Shown piece after piece: positions 1 through 7,909 of a stretch of DNA of 64,000 nucleotides. How positions within the stretch are numbered: position 1 is the stretch's first letter; each line of letters opens with the position of its first letter. The notes under the pieces were generated by a model. The model searched no databases. It saw only the letters and a program-made list of their open reading frames with translations, and was not told the origin of the DNA. A program made the position numbers and the translations under genes. This DNA comes from Bacillota bacterium (GTDB taxonomy: Bacteria; Bacillota; Clostridia; Oscillospirales; Ruminococcaceae): NCBI GenBank assembly GCA_023439835.1, contig JAEXUW010000005.1, forward strand, positions 62,001 to 126,000. Direction: 5' to 3'.

Positions 1-1474
1 TCTCCTGCGCTCTGGTGAGCGGAAGTCCGTTTTCAGAAAGAATTCTAATTCTTGTCATATTGCCGGAATCTATGAAACACGCTATTCCCGCATCGGCAGG
101 CTTCATGCAATATACAAGCTGTGGCTCGGTGCATTCACCGAAGTCAAGGACTGTCCCCCCCGCTGACATCACCCCAGAGATTAAGCCAAGTGCCAAAGCA
201 TGTGAAGCACAGTCCGACTTATATCCGACGGCAACCGTCCTGTTTTCACAGCATGAAGCAACAGAAGCGCCGATTACCGTGGCAAGCGAAGGTGTAATAT
301 CGCCATTTGTTTCGCCTGTTATACCGTCATCATCTATAAAAAGCGTTCTTGCATTTCCGTATTTAATATCGTATGAAGCGCTACTGCCCTTATCAAGTTG
401 CTTACCGTTCCAGATACGAACGCCCGGCTCAACGACAGAGCTTTCGCCAACAACGGCGTTTTCACCGACAACGGCGCCCTCAAAAACCGATGAGCTTTTC
501 AAGACTCTTGCGTTTTCACACAGCACGCACCCCACACAGCTCCCCCTGTCGCCGACAAAGCCACCGTTTAGGATAATTGCGCCGTGAATTTTAGCGTTGC
601 GACCGATAGATACGTCGTCGCAAATAACCGAACCCGCCTCAATTATACTGCCCTCAGCGATTGAAACATTCTTTCCAATATAACACGGCGGAATTATCTT
701 CACGCCTCTGAAAGAAGCTGTGCCCGCATAAATCGTGCCGTCAAGCTCACGATGTCCTGAAAGCCGACAGGAAACCTTCCCCTCAAGCATATCACGCTGA
801 CATTTAATATACGACCTGAAATCCCCGATATCACACCAATAGCCTGTTTCCTCAAACGCGAAAAGCCTCATTTTCTTTCTCATCATCATGGGGAAGATAT
901 CCTGTGCAAAATCTGACTTTTCGTTTTCAGGGATAAGCTCAAGCGCCGTTTTTGAAAGTATATACACGCCGGTATTCGCCATATCGGTGGTACAGCTTTC
1001 AAATGAGGGCTTTTCAACAAAGCCAGTTATCTGCCCCTGTGAATCATAAAGCACCAAGCCGAATTCACGCGGATCGTGAACACGCCTGACTATTATGGTG
1101 GCATCAGCATTGTTTTTTTTGTGATATTCAATCGCACGCGTAATGTCAAAGTCACACATTGCATCTCCGCTGATTACCAACACACAATCGTCCCTTGAAG
1201 CTAGCCTGACGCTTCCCGCCGTTCCGAGAGGCGAATCCTCAAAGGAATAATCAAGGCTCATTCCATCAAAGCTGTCATCGTCAAAATGAGAAACTATTTT
1301 GTCGCCCTTATACATAAGTGTCAGCGTCGCCTTTGAGAAACCATGACTTTTCAAAAGCTCAAGAATATATTCAAGAACAGGGCGTCCGCAAAGCGGTGCC
1401 AACGGCTTGGGAATACTGCACGTCATTGGTCTTAATCGTGTTCCCTCGCCCCCCGCCATAATAATAGCCTGCAT
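1..1474 (-). CDS. Mannose-1-phosphate guanylyltransferase-like / phosphomannomutase-like fusion (3' part outside window)
   Basis: The gene starts at ATG 1474 behind AAGGGGGAG and runs off the left edge, so 491 codons are visible. Residues 1-230 are a nucleotidyl transferase: the N-terminus MQAIIMAGGEGTRLRPMT is the GxGTRxRP nucleotide-binding signature, followed by PKPLAP and a GD pair for metal binding. Residues about 240-370 are hexapeptide left-handed beta-helix repeats (for example GKNVSIAEGSIIEAGSVI). From about residue 385 a phosphohexomutase-like domain begins (YGNARTLFIDDDGITGETNG). The family makes NDP-sugars, typically GDP-mannose, in the cytoplasm for glycans. The mutase active-site loop (normally TASHNP) reads CFIDSGNM here, so mutase activity is doubtful. 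The sugar and nucleotide specificity cannot be read from the sequence. Confidence 0.88.
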   Translation of the reverse strand, partial: MQAIIMAGGEGTRLRPMTCSIPKPLAPLCGRPVLEYILELLKSHGFSKATLTLMYKGDKIVSHFDDDSFDGMSLDYSFEDSPLGTAGSVRLASRDDCVLVISGDAMCDFDITRAIEYHKKNNADATIIVRRVHDPREFGLVLYDSQGQITGFVEKPSFESCTTDMANTGVYILSKTALELIPENEKSDFAQDIFPMMMRKKMRLFAFEETGYWCDIGDFRSYIKCQRDMLEGKVSCRLSGHRELDGTIYAGTASFRGVKIIPPCYIGKNVSIAEGSIIEAGSVICDDVSIGRNAKIHGAIILNGGFVGDRGSCVGCVLCENARVLKSSSVFEGAVVGENAVVGESSVVEPGVRIWNGKQLDKGSSASYDIKYGNARTLFIDDDGITGETNGDITPSLATVIGASVASCCENRTVAVGYKSDCASHALALGLISGVMSAGGTVLDFGECTEPQLVYCMKPADAGIACFIDSGNMTRIRILSENGLPLTRAQE

Positions 1475-1585
1475 ATTTCTCCCCCTTAAAAACATATATA
1501 TGCAATATTATTGACAGATAAGGGTGAGTTATGCTTTGAAAATATCTCGCATTTTGTTTATATTTCAATTTTAGAATATTATTTA

Positions 1586-1614
1586 TTGATTTATTTTAAA
1601 CTTTATGGTATTAT
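1586..1614 (+). promoter_or_regulatory. Predicted sigma-A promoter of a short transcript
   Basis: TTGATT (1586-1591), a 17-nt spacer and TATTAT (1609-1614) fit the vegetative consensus. The only thing downstream on this strand is an 18-codon ORF and the hairpin at 1790-1825. Confidence 0.5.
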
Positions 1615-1679
1615 TTGAGTCAACAAACAAATTTAAACAAAAACAGCTTATGTTATTTGACAGAAAAGGTGAATTTTAT

Positions 1680-1736
1680 ATGCAAGAGAAAAAGGTGATA
1701 TCTCAAAAGCCAGCAGTATATCACTCACAAGAATAA
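1680..1736 (+). CDS. Possible 18-residue small protein
   Basis: The ORF encodes MQEKKVISQKPAVYHSQE. It starts with ATG at 1680, 8 nt after AAGGTG, and lies between a predicted promoter (1586-1614) and a hairpin (1790-1825). The peptide has no recognisable family. It may instead be incidental to a small RNA of about 200 nt. This 350-bp gap between genes (1475-1823) otherwise holds nothing I can name. Confidence 0.25.
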   Translation: MQEKKVISQKPAVYHSQE

Positions 1737-1789
1737 TGCCAGTTGATAACTCAAAACTGTTATGCATAAAAATCAGCAACCGCAAATAG

Positions 1790-1825
1790 AAAACAGGAAT
1801 GCAAAACGCATTCCTGTTTGTTTTT
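1790..1825 (-). terminator. Intrinsic terminator (possibly bidirectional)
   Basis: The stem AACAGGAATGC / GCATTCCTGTT has loop AAAAC. It lies just after the stop of the minus-strand GNAT gene and has T-rich sequence on both sides, so it may also end the plus-strand small transcript. Confidence 0.7.
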
Positions 1826-2321
1826 ATATTTCCTTTTCCATTACAAAATCATCCATTACAAAGCCGTTTCCAATGTCCGCAACCTGCTCTCGCACCGTTT
1901 TAAAGCCCTTTTTCTCATAAATCTTGATAGGGTTCTCATTGTTACGGTTGACTGTCAGCCAGATTGCTTTTAAGTCAAGCTCTTTACACATTTGCTCTAA
2001 AAATTCAAATGCGCGGCTAGCAAAACCCTTCCCTCTGTATTCCTTGAGAATGTAAAGCTTGCTTAAAAAAAGCTTGTCGCCATCCTGCCTTACCCCGATA
2101 TAACCAAACGGCACGTCATCCGCCTCAAGAAAAAAATACTGATACCCCATTTTAACCATCTGATCGCTGATTGCGTTATGCGACTGAAACACATCAACCA
2201 TATAATCAATCTGCTCCGGCGACAGAATTGAAGAAAAATGCTCGTGCCATATTTCGTCTGCAATACAAGCAAGCTTAGCAATCTGCTCCTCGGTTTTTAC
2301 CGCTGTGAATTCAAGCTTCAT
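1824..2321 (-). CDS. GNAT family N-acetyltransferase
   Basis: A 165-residue single-domain GNAT acetyltransferase, predicted to transfer an acetyl group from acetyl-CoA to an unknown amine. The acetyl-CoA pyrophosphate-binding motif is YRGKGFASRAF (about residues 98-108), preceded by the beta-4 strand KLFLSKLYIL. The C-terminal NPIKIYEKKGFKTV segment is the usual beta-5/alpha-4 region. I chose ATG 2321 because AGAGGGTGG sits at a normal distance upstream. The in-frame GTG at 2330 lies inside that ribosome binding site. It has its own promoter (2359-2386) and terminator, so it is not part of the pilus operon. Confidence 0.85.
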   Translation of the reverse strand: MKLEFTAVKTEEQIAKLACIADEIWHEHFSSILSPEQIDYMVDVFQSHNAISDQMVKMGYQYFFLEADDVPFGYIGVRQDGDKLFLSKLYILKEYRGKGFASRAFEFLEQMCKELDLKAIWLTVNRNNENPIKIYEKKGFKTVREQVADIGNGFVMDDFVMEKEI

Positions 2322-2358
2322 ATATTCCACCCTCTTAACATTTTACCCTTATGCTTAC

Positions 2359-2386
2359 ATTATAGCATATTATTCCTTCAAAGCAA
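2359..2386 (-). promoter_or_regulatory. Predicted sigma-A promoter of the GNAT gene
   Basis: On the minus strand, TTGCTT (2386-2381), a 16-nt spacer and TATAAT (2364-2359) lie about 40 nt upstream of the GNAT start codon. Confidence 0.5.
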
Positions 2387-2409
2387 ATGTGTTTTGAGAA
2401 TTTTTTTAT

Positions 2410-4068
2410 TTAAAATCCGAAGCTTAGCTTTAAATACTCATCAACAGTGGTTTCACCGTTTAAAACAAGTTCTGCGGCACTCTCGGCGAGTGTTTTCATC
2501 TTCAAATAATTAACGGCATAGCTTAAAATTTCGTCGGGTGATGCTTTTGAAGAAATCATCTTTGCCACCTGTCTGTCAACAGCCAGTATTTCGTGAACTG
2601 CCAGACGCCCCTTATAGCCTGTATAGCTGCAAACATGACAGCCCGTCCCCTTATAAAGCATATCAGATCTTCTCCCTAAAAGCTTTTGCTCCTCAGGCGA
2701 GGGGGAGTATTTTGCTTTGCAATTAGGGCATATTCTTCTGACAAGCCGCTGTGCAACAACGCCCTTTAGTGACGCCGCTATTAAATAATCCTCAACGCCC
2801 ATGTCAGAAAGCCTCACCACCGCTGAAACCGCATCATTTGTGTGAAGCGTCGAGAGGACAAGGTGTCCTGTTATAGCGGCACTAACAGATATCGCCGCCG
2901 TCTGTGCATCCCTTGTTTCTCCCACCATAATTATATCGGGGTCCTGTCTTAAAAGCGCTCTGAGTCCCGTTTCAAAAGTCAGTCCCGCTTGAATGTTAAC
3001 CTGCATCTGATTCACTCTAGGAATATTCTTTTCAACAGGGTCCTCAATAGTCGAGATATTGACCTGCTTTCTTGATAATCTTTCAAGAGCAAGATAAAGC
3101 GTTGTTGTTTTTCCCGAACCGGTCGGACCTGTAATAAGTATCATTCCGTGAGGGCTGGAGAGGAGCCTTCTCATCAATTTATAATTATCCTCGGTCATTC
3201 CAAAATGCTCTTTTGCCGGAACTTGCGTATTTGTGTTCAGAAATCTAAGCACTGCTTTCTCACCATAAACCGTCGGGATAACTGATACACGAACATTCAT
3301 TTCGAGCTTGTCAATTACGGTTTTAAAATGCCCGTCCTGAGGAATTCTTCGTTCGGCGATGTTCATATTTGCCATTATTTTCGTCCTGGCGATAATAGAC
3401 TGATGAAGCGACCTTGAAATGTTCAGATAATCTTGAATCACTCCGTCAATTCTAATTCTGACGCTTGTGCCGCTTTCAAACGGCTCGATATGAATGTCAC
3501 TTGCGTTTGAGCTGAAGCCTTTTAACAGAAGGGAGTTCAAAAGCTTGACAACAGGCGGCTCATCGGCGGCAGCTACTTCGTCGGGCTGTACAGCCTCCAC
3601 AACTGGATTAACAGACTTCGCCATGTGTCTGGCTTCAATTTCCGCATAGAAAAACTCAACCTGCGCCAGAATTTCACGCTTTTCGCACAAAAATATTTCT
3701 GTATTCATATTTGTCAGAAGCCTGATATCCTCAATCGCATAATAATTGAGCGGGTCGTTCATGGCGATTTTAAGAGTTTTATTCTCAGCCAAAAATGGTA
3801 TCAGCACATATTTCACACAAAGCTGTTTTGGGACAAGCCTAACAGCATCAATATCAACAGGAACCTCACCAAAGCTGATTTTTTTAATACCGAGCCGCTT
3901 TCCGAGGGCTTCGAGCATACGGTTTTCTGTTACATAGCCAAGCTCTATGAGAATGTCACCAAGTCGCTTTTCTTTATTGCTCCTTTGAAATTCAAGTGCC
4001 TTATCAAGCTGCTGCTCTGATATATAGCCATACTCCTTGAGAACCTCACCAATCGGCAGATTTTTCAC
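2410..4068 (-). CDS. pilB: Type IV pilus assembly ATPase PilB/GspE
   Basis: A 552-residue cytoplasmic hexameric ATPase that powers pilus extension. Residues about 1-150 are the MshEN/GspE N-terminal domain, with two LPIGEVLKE / LGDILIELG-type repeats. Walker A is GPTGSGKTTT near residue 312. The Asp box (IEDPVE), Walker B (DPDIIMVGE) and His box (HLVLSTLHTND) follow. The zinc-binding tetracysteine is CPNC plus CHVC. Start GTG 4068 is preferred because GGGGGTGAGA lies just upstream; an ATG at 4116 would overlap the previous gene. It is the last gene of the pilus operon. No PilT retraction ATPase or prepilin peptidase is in the window. Confidence 0.95.
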   Translation of the reverse strand: MKNLPIGEVLKEYGYISEQQLDKALEFQRSNKEKRLGDILIELGYVTENRMLEALGKRLGIKKISFGEVPVDIDAVRLVPKQLCVKYVLIPFLAENKTLKIAMNDPLNYYAIEDIRLLTNMNTEIFLCEKREILAQVEFFYAEIEARHMAKSVNPVVEAVQPDEVAAADEPPVVKLLNSLLLKGFSSNASDIHIEPFESGTSVRIRIDGVIQDYLNISRSLHQSIIARTKIMANMNIAERRIPQDGHFKTVIDKLEMNVRVSVIPTVYGEKAVLRFLNTNTQVPAKEHFGMTEDNYKLMRRLLSSPHGMILITGPTGSGKTTTLYLALERLSRKQVNISTIEDPVEKNIPRVNQMQVNIQAGLTFETGLRALLRQDPDIIMVGETRDAQTAAISVSAAITGHLVLSTLHTNDAVSAVVRLSDMGVEDYLIAASLKGVVAQRLVRRICPNCKAKYSPSPEEQKLLGRRSDMLYKGTGCHVCSYTGYKGRLAVHEILAVDRQVAKMISSKASPDEILSYAVNYLKMKTLAESAAELVLNGETTVDEYLKLSFGF

Positions 4069-4090
4069 ATTCTCACCCCCAAAATAATTT

Positions 4091-4639
4091 TCAGCTTTGC
4101 TTGTTAAATGAAACAACAGGATTCACAATAGCTTGTCCCATAATATATTCTCCGCCGACAACGCCGTTATTAAGCTTTAAATTATCAAGAGTCACTGCTG
4201 TTTTAGTGCTGTAATACTCATCGCCGTTTTTCAAGACGGTTATTTTAATTAAAATACACTCGTCCGACAAAACCGTTACCTCTGCCGACACTGTCCCGCC
4301 GCTGTAATAAGCGTCACCGAAGGCGTCGTATTCACTGCCACCGTTGTTTTTTAAAAGAACTCTGCCTTCCTGAGAAATTGAAATTGAGCTTTCAAGGCTC
4401 TCGCCGCCAGCGTTCATTGAAACATCAATCTCAAAGCTGAATTGCAATATTTGTTTATAAAGTGACAATGCTCCGTCCCCGACAATTTTCAGCCTGTTTC
4501 TTTCAGCGGAGGAATAAAACAAGCTTCCCCCCGTGAAAAGATAAAGCCCGCCAAAGCCAAGAATTATTGTTATAACAAGCATTGATACGATTGTTTCAAC
4601 CAGCGTGAACCCTGATTTTTTACTATTCTTCTTTTTCAT
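4091..4639 (-). CDS. Prepilin-like protein (class III signal peptide)
   Basis: A 182-residue pseudopilin or minor pilin. The N-terminus has the prepilin motif KKSGFTLVETIV, with cleavage expected before F and the +5 Glu present, and then a hydrophobic helix to about residue 32. The rest has no recognised domain and looks beta-rich. It lies between another prepilin-like gene and pilB, where minor pilins are usually encoded. The ribosome binding site is weak (GAGAAA). Confidence 0.8.
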   Translation of the reverse strand: MKKKNSKKSGFTLVETIVSMLVITIILGFGGLYLFTGGSLFYSSAERNRLKIVGDGALSLYKQILQFSFEIDVSMNAGGESLESSISISQEGRVLLKNNGGSEYDAFGDAYYSGGTVSAEVTVLSDECILIKITVLKNGDEYYSTKTAVTLDNLKLNNGVVGGEYIMGQAIVNPVVSFNKQS

Positions 4640-4658
4640 TTTTATTTCTCATTTATAT

Positions 4659-5435
4659 TTATGGGGCAACAATTTTTTCCCAGTTTGTAAGCGATATATT
4701 CGGCGGATTTGCCCACGACTGATTCTTAATTGTGAAAACATAATAGTCGCCATTCCATAAAACCTTGTCGCCGATACTGATAGCGCCGCCTGTTGCCTGG
4801 TAAAATTGTGTGCTGTCGCCGCCGCTCCAAACAATAACCGGGCGGCTTGAAATTACGGCGACACCGCTTCCGTTATTATTGTACCACCACCCGTTTGTGG
4901 GCAGAGGCGTGCCAGAGCCAAGACCAACGCTAATATCGCCGGTTACTATATAAAACACCCCGTCATAATAAAATGTTGTGCCTTTATTTATAGTTATCCA
5001 TTTTTGATAACCGTTTTGGTCAACAAAGCTTTCGGGCGTCGGCCATTCACCGTTAACGGGAACGCCGGTATCCGGAATAATATGAGCTCCCCCGCCTTGA
5101 GCTTTTGTCACGTCAACGGCAGTGAGCCTGACCTCGCCGCTTCTTGCCGTAACAAGCCTTCCTTTTGATGTTATAACAATTCCCTCAAAATTTATTTCAA
5201 AGGTGATTTCATCGCTTTGTGTAAGCACGCTGTCAGACATGGCATTTTTAGCGCCTATTGAAGCCGCCGCGTTGTCAGATGCCTCACGAAAAGCCTCCGC
5301 ACTGTCTGTTATACCGCCGGCGGTCAAAACCCCCGTCAATAATATCATTGCCGAGAATGAGAAAAGCAGCACCGCCGCTATACATTCAACAAGCGTTGAA
5401 CCGTCTTGAGCCTTTTTAAAACTATTTATCTGCAT
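4659..5435 (-). CDS. Prepilin-like protein with aromatic-rich, carbohydrate-binding-like C-terminus
   Basis: A 258-residue pilin-like protein. The N-terminus QDGSTLVECIAAVLLF is a variant class III prepilin motif with Ser in place of Phe at +1 and Glu at +5, followed by a hydrophobic helix. The C-terminal half is rich in Trp and Tyr. Segments such as ISIGDKVLWNGDYYVFTI followed by a Trp motif resemble CBM5/12 (chitin-binding) modules, and a similar unit precedes it (INKGTTFYYDGVFYIVTG). I infer a minor pilin that could put a glycan-binding module on the fibre. It overlaps the previous gene by 14 bp. Confidence 0.7.
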   Translation of the reverse strand: MQINSFKKAQDGSTLVECIAAVLLFSFSAMILLTGVLTAGGITDSAEAFREASDNAAASIGAKNAMSDSVLTQSDEITFEINFEGIVITSKGRLVTARSGEVRLTAVDVTKAQGGGAHIIPDTGVPVNGEWPTPESFVDQNGYQKWITINKGTTFYYDGVFYIVTGDISVGLGSGTPLPTNGWWYNNNGSGVAVISSRPVIVWSGGDSTQFYQATGGAISIGDKVLWNGDYYVFTIKNQSWANPPNISLTNWEKIVAP

Positions 5436-5859
5436 AGCGTGAAACCACCCACTCGCCGCCTGACTGTGAAATATAAGCTGAATATTCCGCTGAAAGCCCG
5501 TTTATTTGGGCAAGCGCTTCAACAACAAGCTCACCGCTCTCGTTTAAACGGACTGAAATTACACAGCTTCCCATTCCCTGCTCGTCAAATATGTTTTCTG
5601 CGAAAATCACTTCAGGCGAGCGTGTTATAACCGCATTTCTAAGGACTTCCCCCTCCTGCTTAACGATAACCTCAGCAACAAGCCTAACAGCGCCGGAGGC
5701 TGAAAGCTCAAGCTGTCGGCGGAGACTTCTTTCAACCGTTCTTTTATGTGAAGAATATGCCGCACCAATCACCGACATTATTAGAACTGAAGCGACAAGC
5801 ACAACCGCCGCCGCCCATACAAGAACAGAGCCATTTTCATTCTTGGTCATCGCCTTCAT
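5422..5859 (-). CDS. Pilin-operon membrane protein (PilX/minor-pilin-like)
   Basis: A 145-residue protein with one N-terminal hydrophobic segment (residues about 12-33, LVWAAAVVLVASVLIMSVIG) after the short leader NENGS. The predicted extracytoplasmic domain has no recognised family. The layout matches PilX-like or GspK-like proteins that carry a degenerate prepilin leader. It overlaps its neighbour by 4 bp (ATGA), so it is translationally coupled. Confidence 0.6.
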   Translation of the reverse strand: MKAMTKNENGSVLVWAAAVVLVASVLIMSVIGAAYSSHKRTVERSLRRQLELSASGAVRLVAEVIVKQEGEVLRNAVITRSPEVIFAENIFDEQGMGSCVISVRLNESGELVVEALAQINGLSAEYSAYISQSGGEWVVSRYADK

Positions 5860-6401
5860 GTTAAAGCATCCTCTGTTATTGAGAAAAGCTCAAGGCTCAT
5901 GCTCAATGAATACCCGTCTGAAAGCTTTGTCATGTGAAACGAAACAGGCGCAAAGCGACCGCTTGCTCTGATGTTTTCTAAAAAGCTAAAGACGCTCTGC
6001 TCGCTCCCCTGTGCGGTCAGAGTGACCGAATATGCTGTTAAAAATTCAGTTTTTAGCCCTGTGATTTCTGATATTGAAAAAGACATCGGCATTAACCCGC
6101 CCCCCGATGATGCATTAGTCAGAAATAAATCAACATCATTGATATCTACACCCTCCTCAAATAGCGGAAAGAGTGCTTGAGCCACCTCAGAAAGTCTGAA
6201 ATTTTCAGCCTGTCTGTCAGGCAAGGCGAATATGTCGGCTTTAACTCCCTCTATTTGAAAAGAAAGAGTATACTTTTTATTTTTAACCGAGTTTATTTCA
6301 TCAATAATAGGACGTATATAAAAGGCAAAAAACACATACACAACTGCAATAACAATCATAAGCTTGATTATCGTTTTTTCCCTTTTTGAAAGTCGGCTCA
6401 T
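5856..6401 (-). CDS. pilO: PilO-like inner-platform protein
   Basis: A 181-residue protein with a short basic cytoplasmic tail (MSRLSKREK), one TM helix (about residues 11-30), a coiled-coil-prone stretch and a C-terminal ferredoxin-like alpha/beta domain typical of PilO/GspM. PilO forms a heterodimer with PilN and connects PilM and the pilus in the membrane. Assignment rests on topology and on the order pilM-pilN-pilO. The ribosome binding site is AAGGAG. Confidence 0.75.
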   Translation of the reverse strand: MSRLSKREKTIIKLMIVIAVVYVFFAFYIRPIIDEINSVKNKKYTLSFQIEGVKADIFALPDRQAENFRLSEVAQALFPLFEEGVDINDVDLFLTNASSGGGLMPMSFSISEITGLKTEFLTAYSVTLTAQGSEQSVFSFLENIRASGRFAPVSFHMTKLSDGYSLSMSLELFSITEDALT

Positions 6402-6413
6402 ATTACTGCTCCT

Positions 6414-6992
6414 TTATTTCTCAATGAGAACGCATTCTATTAGCACAGAATATCCCCCGCCCGATATGTCATAGCCATAAGCGAAATAATTGACCTTTTT
6501 AAATAACCCTGTCGCCTCCAGCCTGATTGAAAGCTCTCTCACCTTTTGGGCGGAGCCTACCACAGCTGTAAGCGAAAGCCTTGAAAGCTCCCTCGAATAA
6601 TCAAGCTGTGAAAAGCTCTCCCCCTCTTCAAGACATGAAAAAACCCTGTTCATATCTGATGAGGATATTGACTTGTCCGGGGCGCTTCGCTCTGCCGCCG
6701 CTGTTAGCTCATCAATTATGCTTGAAAGCTTCACATTCTCGGAAAGAAGCCTACTTGCTTCATTGAATTTTATCTGAGTTGTGTTATTTTCAAAATAAAG
6801 CTCAAGCTGTGCTAGTTCTCTTGACAGCTTATTTCTAATACTCGTGAGATAATAAGTCGCACCGGACACTGAAATAAAAGCTATAATCAATACAGTCGGA
6901 AATATTACAGACCTTTCTCCTCTTGTTTTTAAAACAGGCCTTCTATAATAGCTTTCGAGGAGGTTTACATCCTTTTTTTTGAGAGAATCCAT
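6414..6992 (-). CDS. pilN: PilN-like inner-platform protein
   Basis: A 192-residue bitopic membrane protein. The N-terminus carries KKKDVNLLESYYRRP, the cytoplasmic peptide by which PilN docks onto PilM (consensus INLLP). A TM helix (about residues 30-50), a coiled coil and a small C-terminal alpha/beta domain follow. It sits between pilM and pilO. The ribosome binding site is AAGGTGAAA. Confidence 0.78.
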   Translation of the reverse strand: MDSLKKKDVNLLESYYRRPVLKTRGERSVIFPTVLIIAFISVSGATYYLTSIRNKLSRELAQLELYFENNTTQIKFNEASRLLSENVKLSSIIDELTAAAERSAPDKSISSSDMNRVFSCLEEGESFSQLDYSRELSRLSLTAVVGSAQKVRELSIRLEATGLFKKVNYFAYGYDISGGGYSVLIECVLIEK

Positions 6993-7002
6993 ATTTCAAG
7001 TT

Positions 7003-7899
7003 TCACCTTCCGATTAATCCGCCGATATTATATAGATAGTCCGAGGCACTGACAGAAGAGCTTCCCTTTTTACGCTCTATAATATTGTTAAAAATAAAAA
7101 CCGGCGCTGTATTTATTCCCAGATCGCTGATAAAAGCCGCACATTCAGCCGCATAGCTGCTTTCAAGCCCGCATAAAAAAACGTCGCTGATTTCAAAGCC
7201 GTTTCTTTGTGATTTGTTAAACTGAATGATTGAGGAAATTTGAGAGGATATTTCCTGATAAAAATCGAGCGTGCCCTTTTCGGACAGCAGCCTGCCCTTC
7301 ACAGAATAATAATATACATTTCCAGTGAAAAGATAAAGCGAAATTGCATTTTTGTCAACGACTGAAACTATATAGCTTTTTTCGTTAAGAACTCTCATCA
7401 TTCTCATATATTTAACAATACAATTGGTCGAAATATCAATTGAGGATAAGCCTATTCCAGCCTCTTTGAAAAGCTCAATAAAGCTTCCCACAAAACTTTT
7501 CTCAACCGCATAGCAAAGAACAGATATGCTTTTCTCTCCCTCTTGCCTCCCAATAAACGAATAGTCAAACACAAGTTCCTTATCCCTTAGCTCATGCTCA
7601 GAAAATTCATTAGCGACGATAATATCAGTTCTCTTTTTCGACGTTAACGGTATGACAGCCTGCCGAGAATACACAAGACTGCTGTCAAGAATAAGTGCCG
7701 CTCTTTTTATCCGTGGGGAGGCTTGTCGTGACAGCTCAATAAGCGCCTGTGATACTGCGGTGCGGTCTGTTACAACACCGTTTATAACGCTCCCCTCCGA
7801 AAGCTCGGCAACTTTAACTGAGCTTACAAAAATGCTCTTGCCGCTGTGTTTTCCGAAAAGCAATATTATTTTGTCGTTTTGAAAGCATATTGTGGTCAT
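7003..7899 (-). CDS. pilM: PilM-like actin-fold assembly protein
   Basis: A 298-residue cytoplasmic protein of the PilM/FtsA-like actin fold, which binds the PilN peptide and links the membrane platform to the ATPase. The N-terminal phosphate-1 region is poorly conserved. The central part (GIGLSSIDISTNCIVKYM) and the C-terminal nucleotide-binding region (EISDVFLCGLES) match PilM. Start ATG 7899 is chosen because AGGAGG lies 7 nt upstream; the longer frame to 7962 lies inside pilC. Confidence 0.78.
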   Translation of the reverse strand: MTTICFQNDKIILLFGKHSGKSIFVSSVKVAELSEGSVINGVVTDRTAVSQALIELSRQASPRIKRAALILDSSLVYSRQAVIPLTSKKRTDIIVANEFSEHELRDKELVFDYSFIGRQEGEKSISVLCYAVEKSFVGSFIELFKEAGIGLSSIDISTNCIVKYMRMMRVLNEKSYIVSVVDKNAISLYLFTGNVYYYSVKGRLLSEKGTLDFYQEISSQISSIIQFNKSQRNGFEISDVFLCGLESSYAAECAAFISDLGINTAPVFIFNNIIERKKGSSSVSASDYLYNIGGLIGR

Positions 7900-7909
7900 C
7901 ACAATCCTC

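Noticed and set aside
15..587. 190-residue plus-strand ORF at the left edge
   Set aside because: It is antisense to the well-supported nucleotidyltransferase/mutase fusion, whose frame is open through the whole region.
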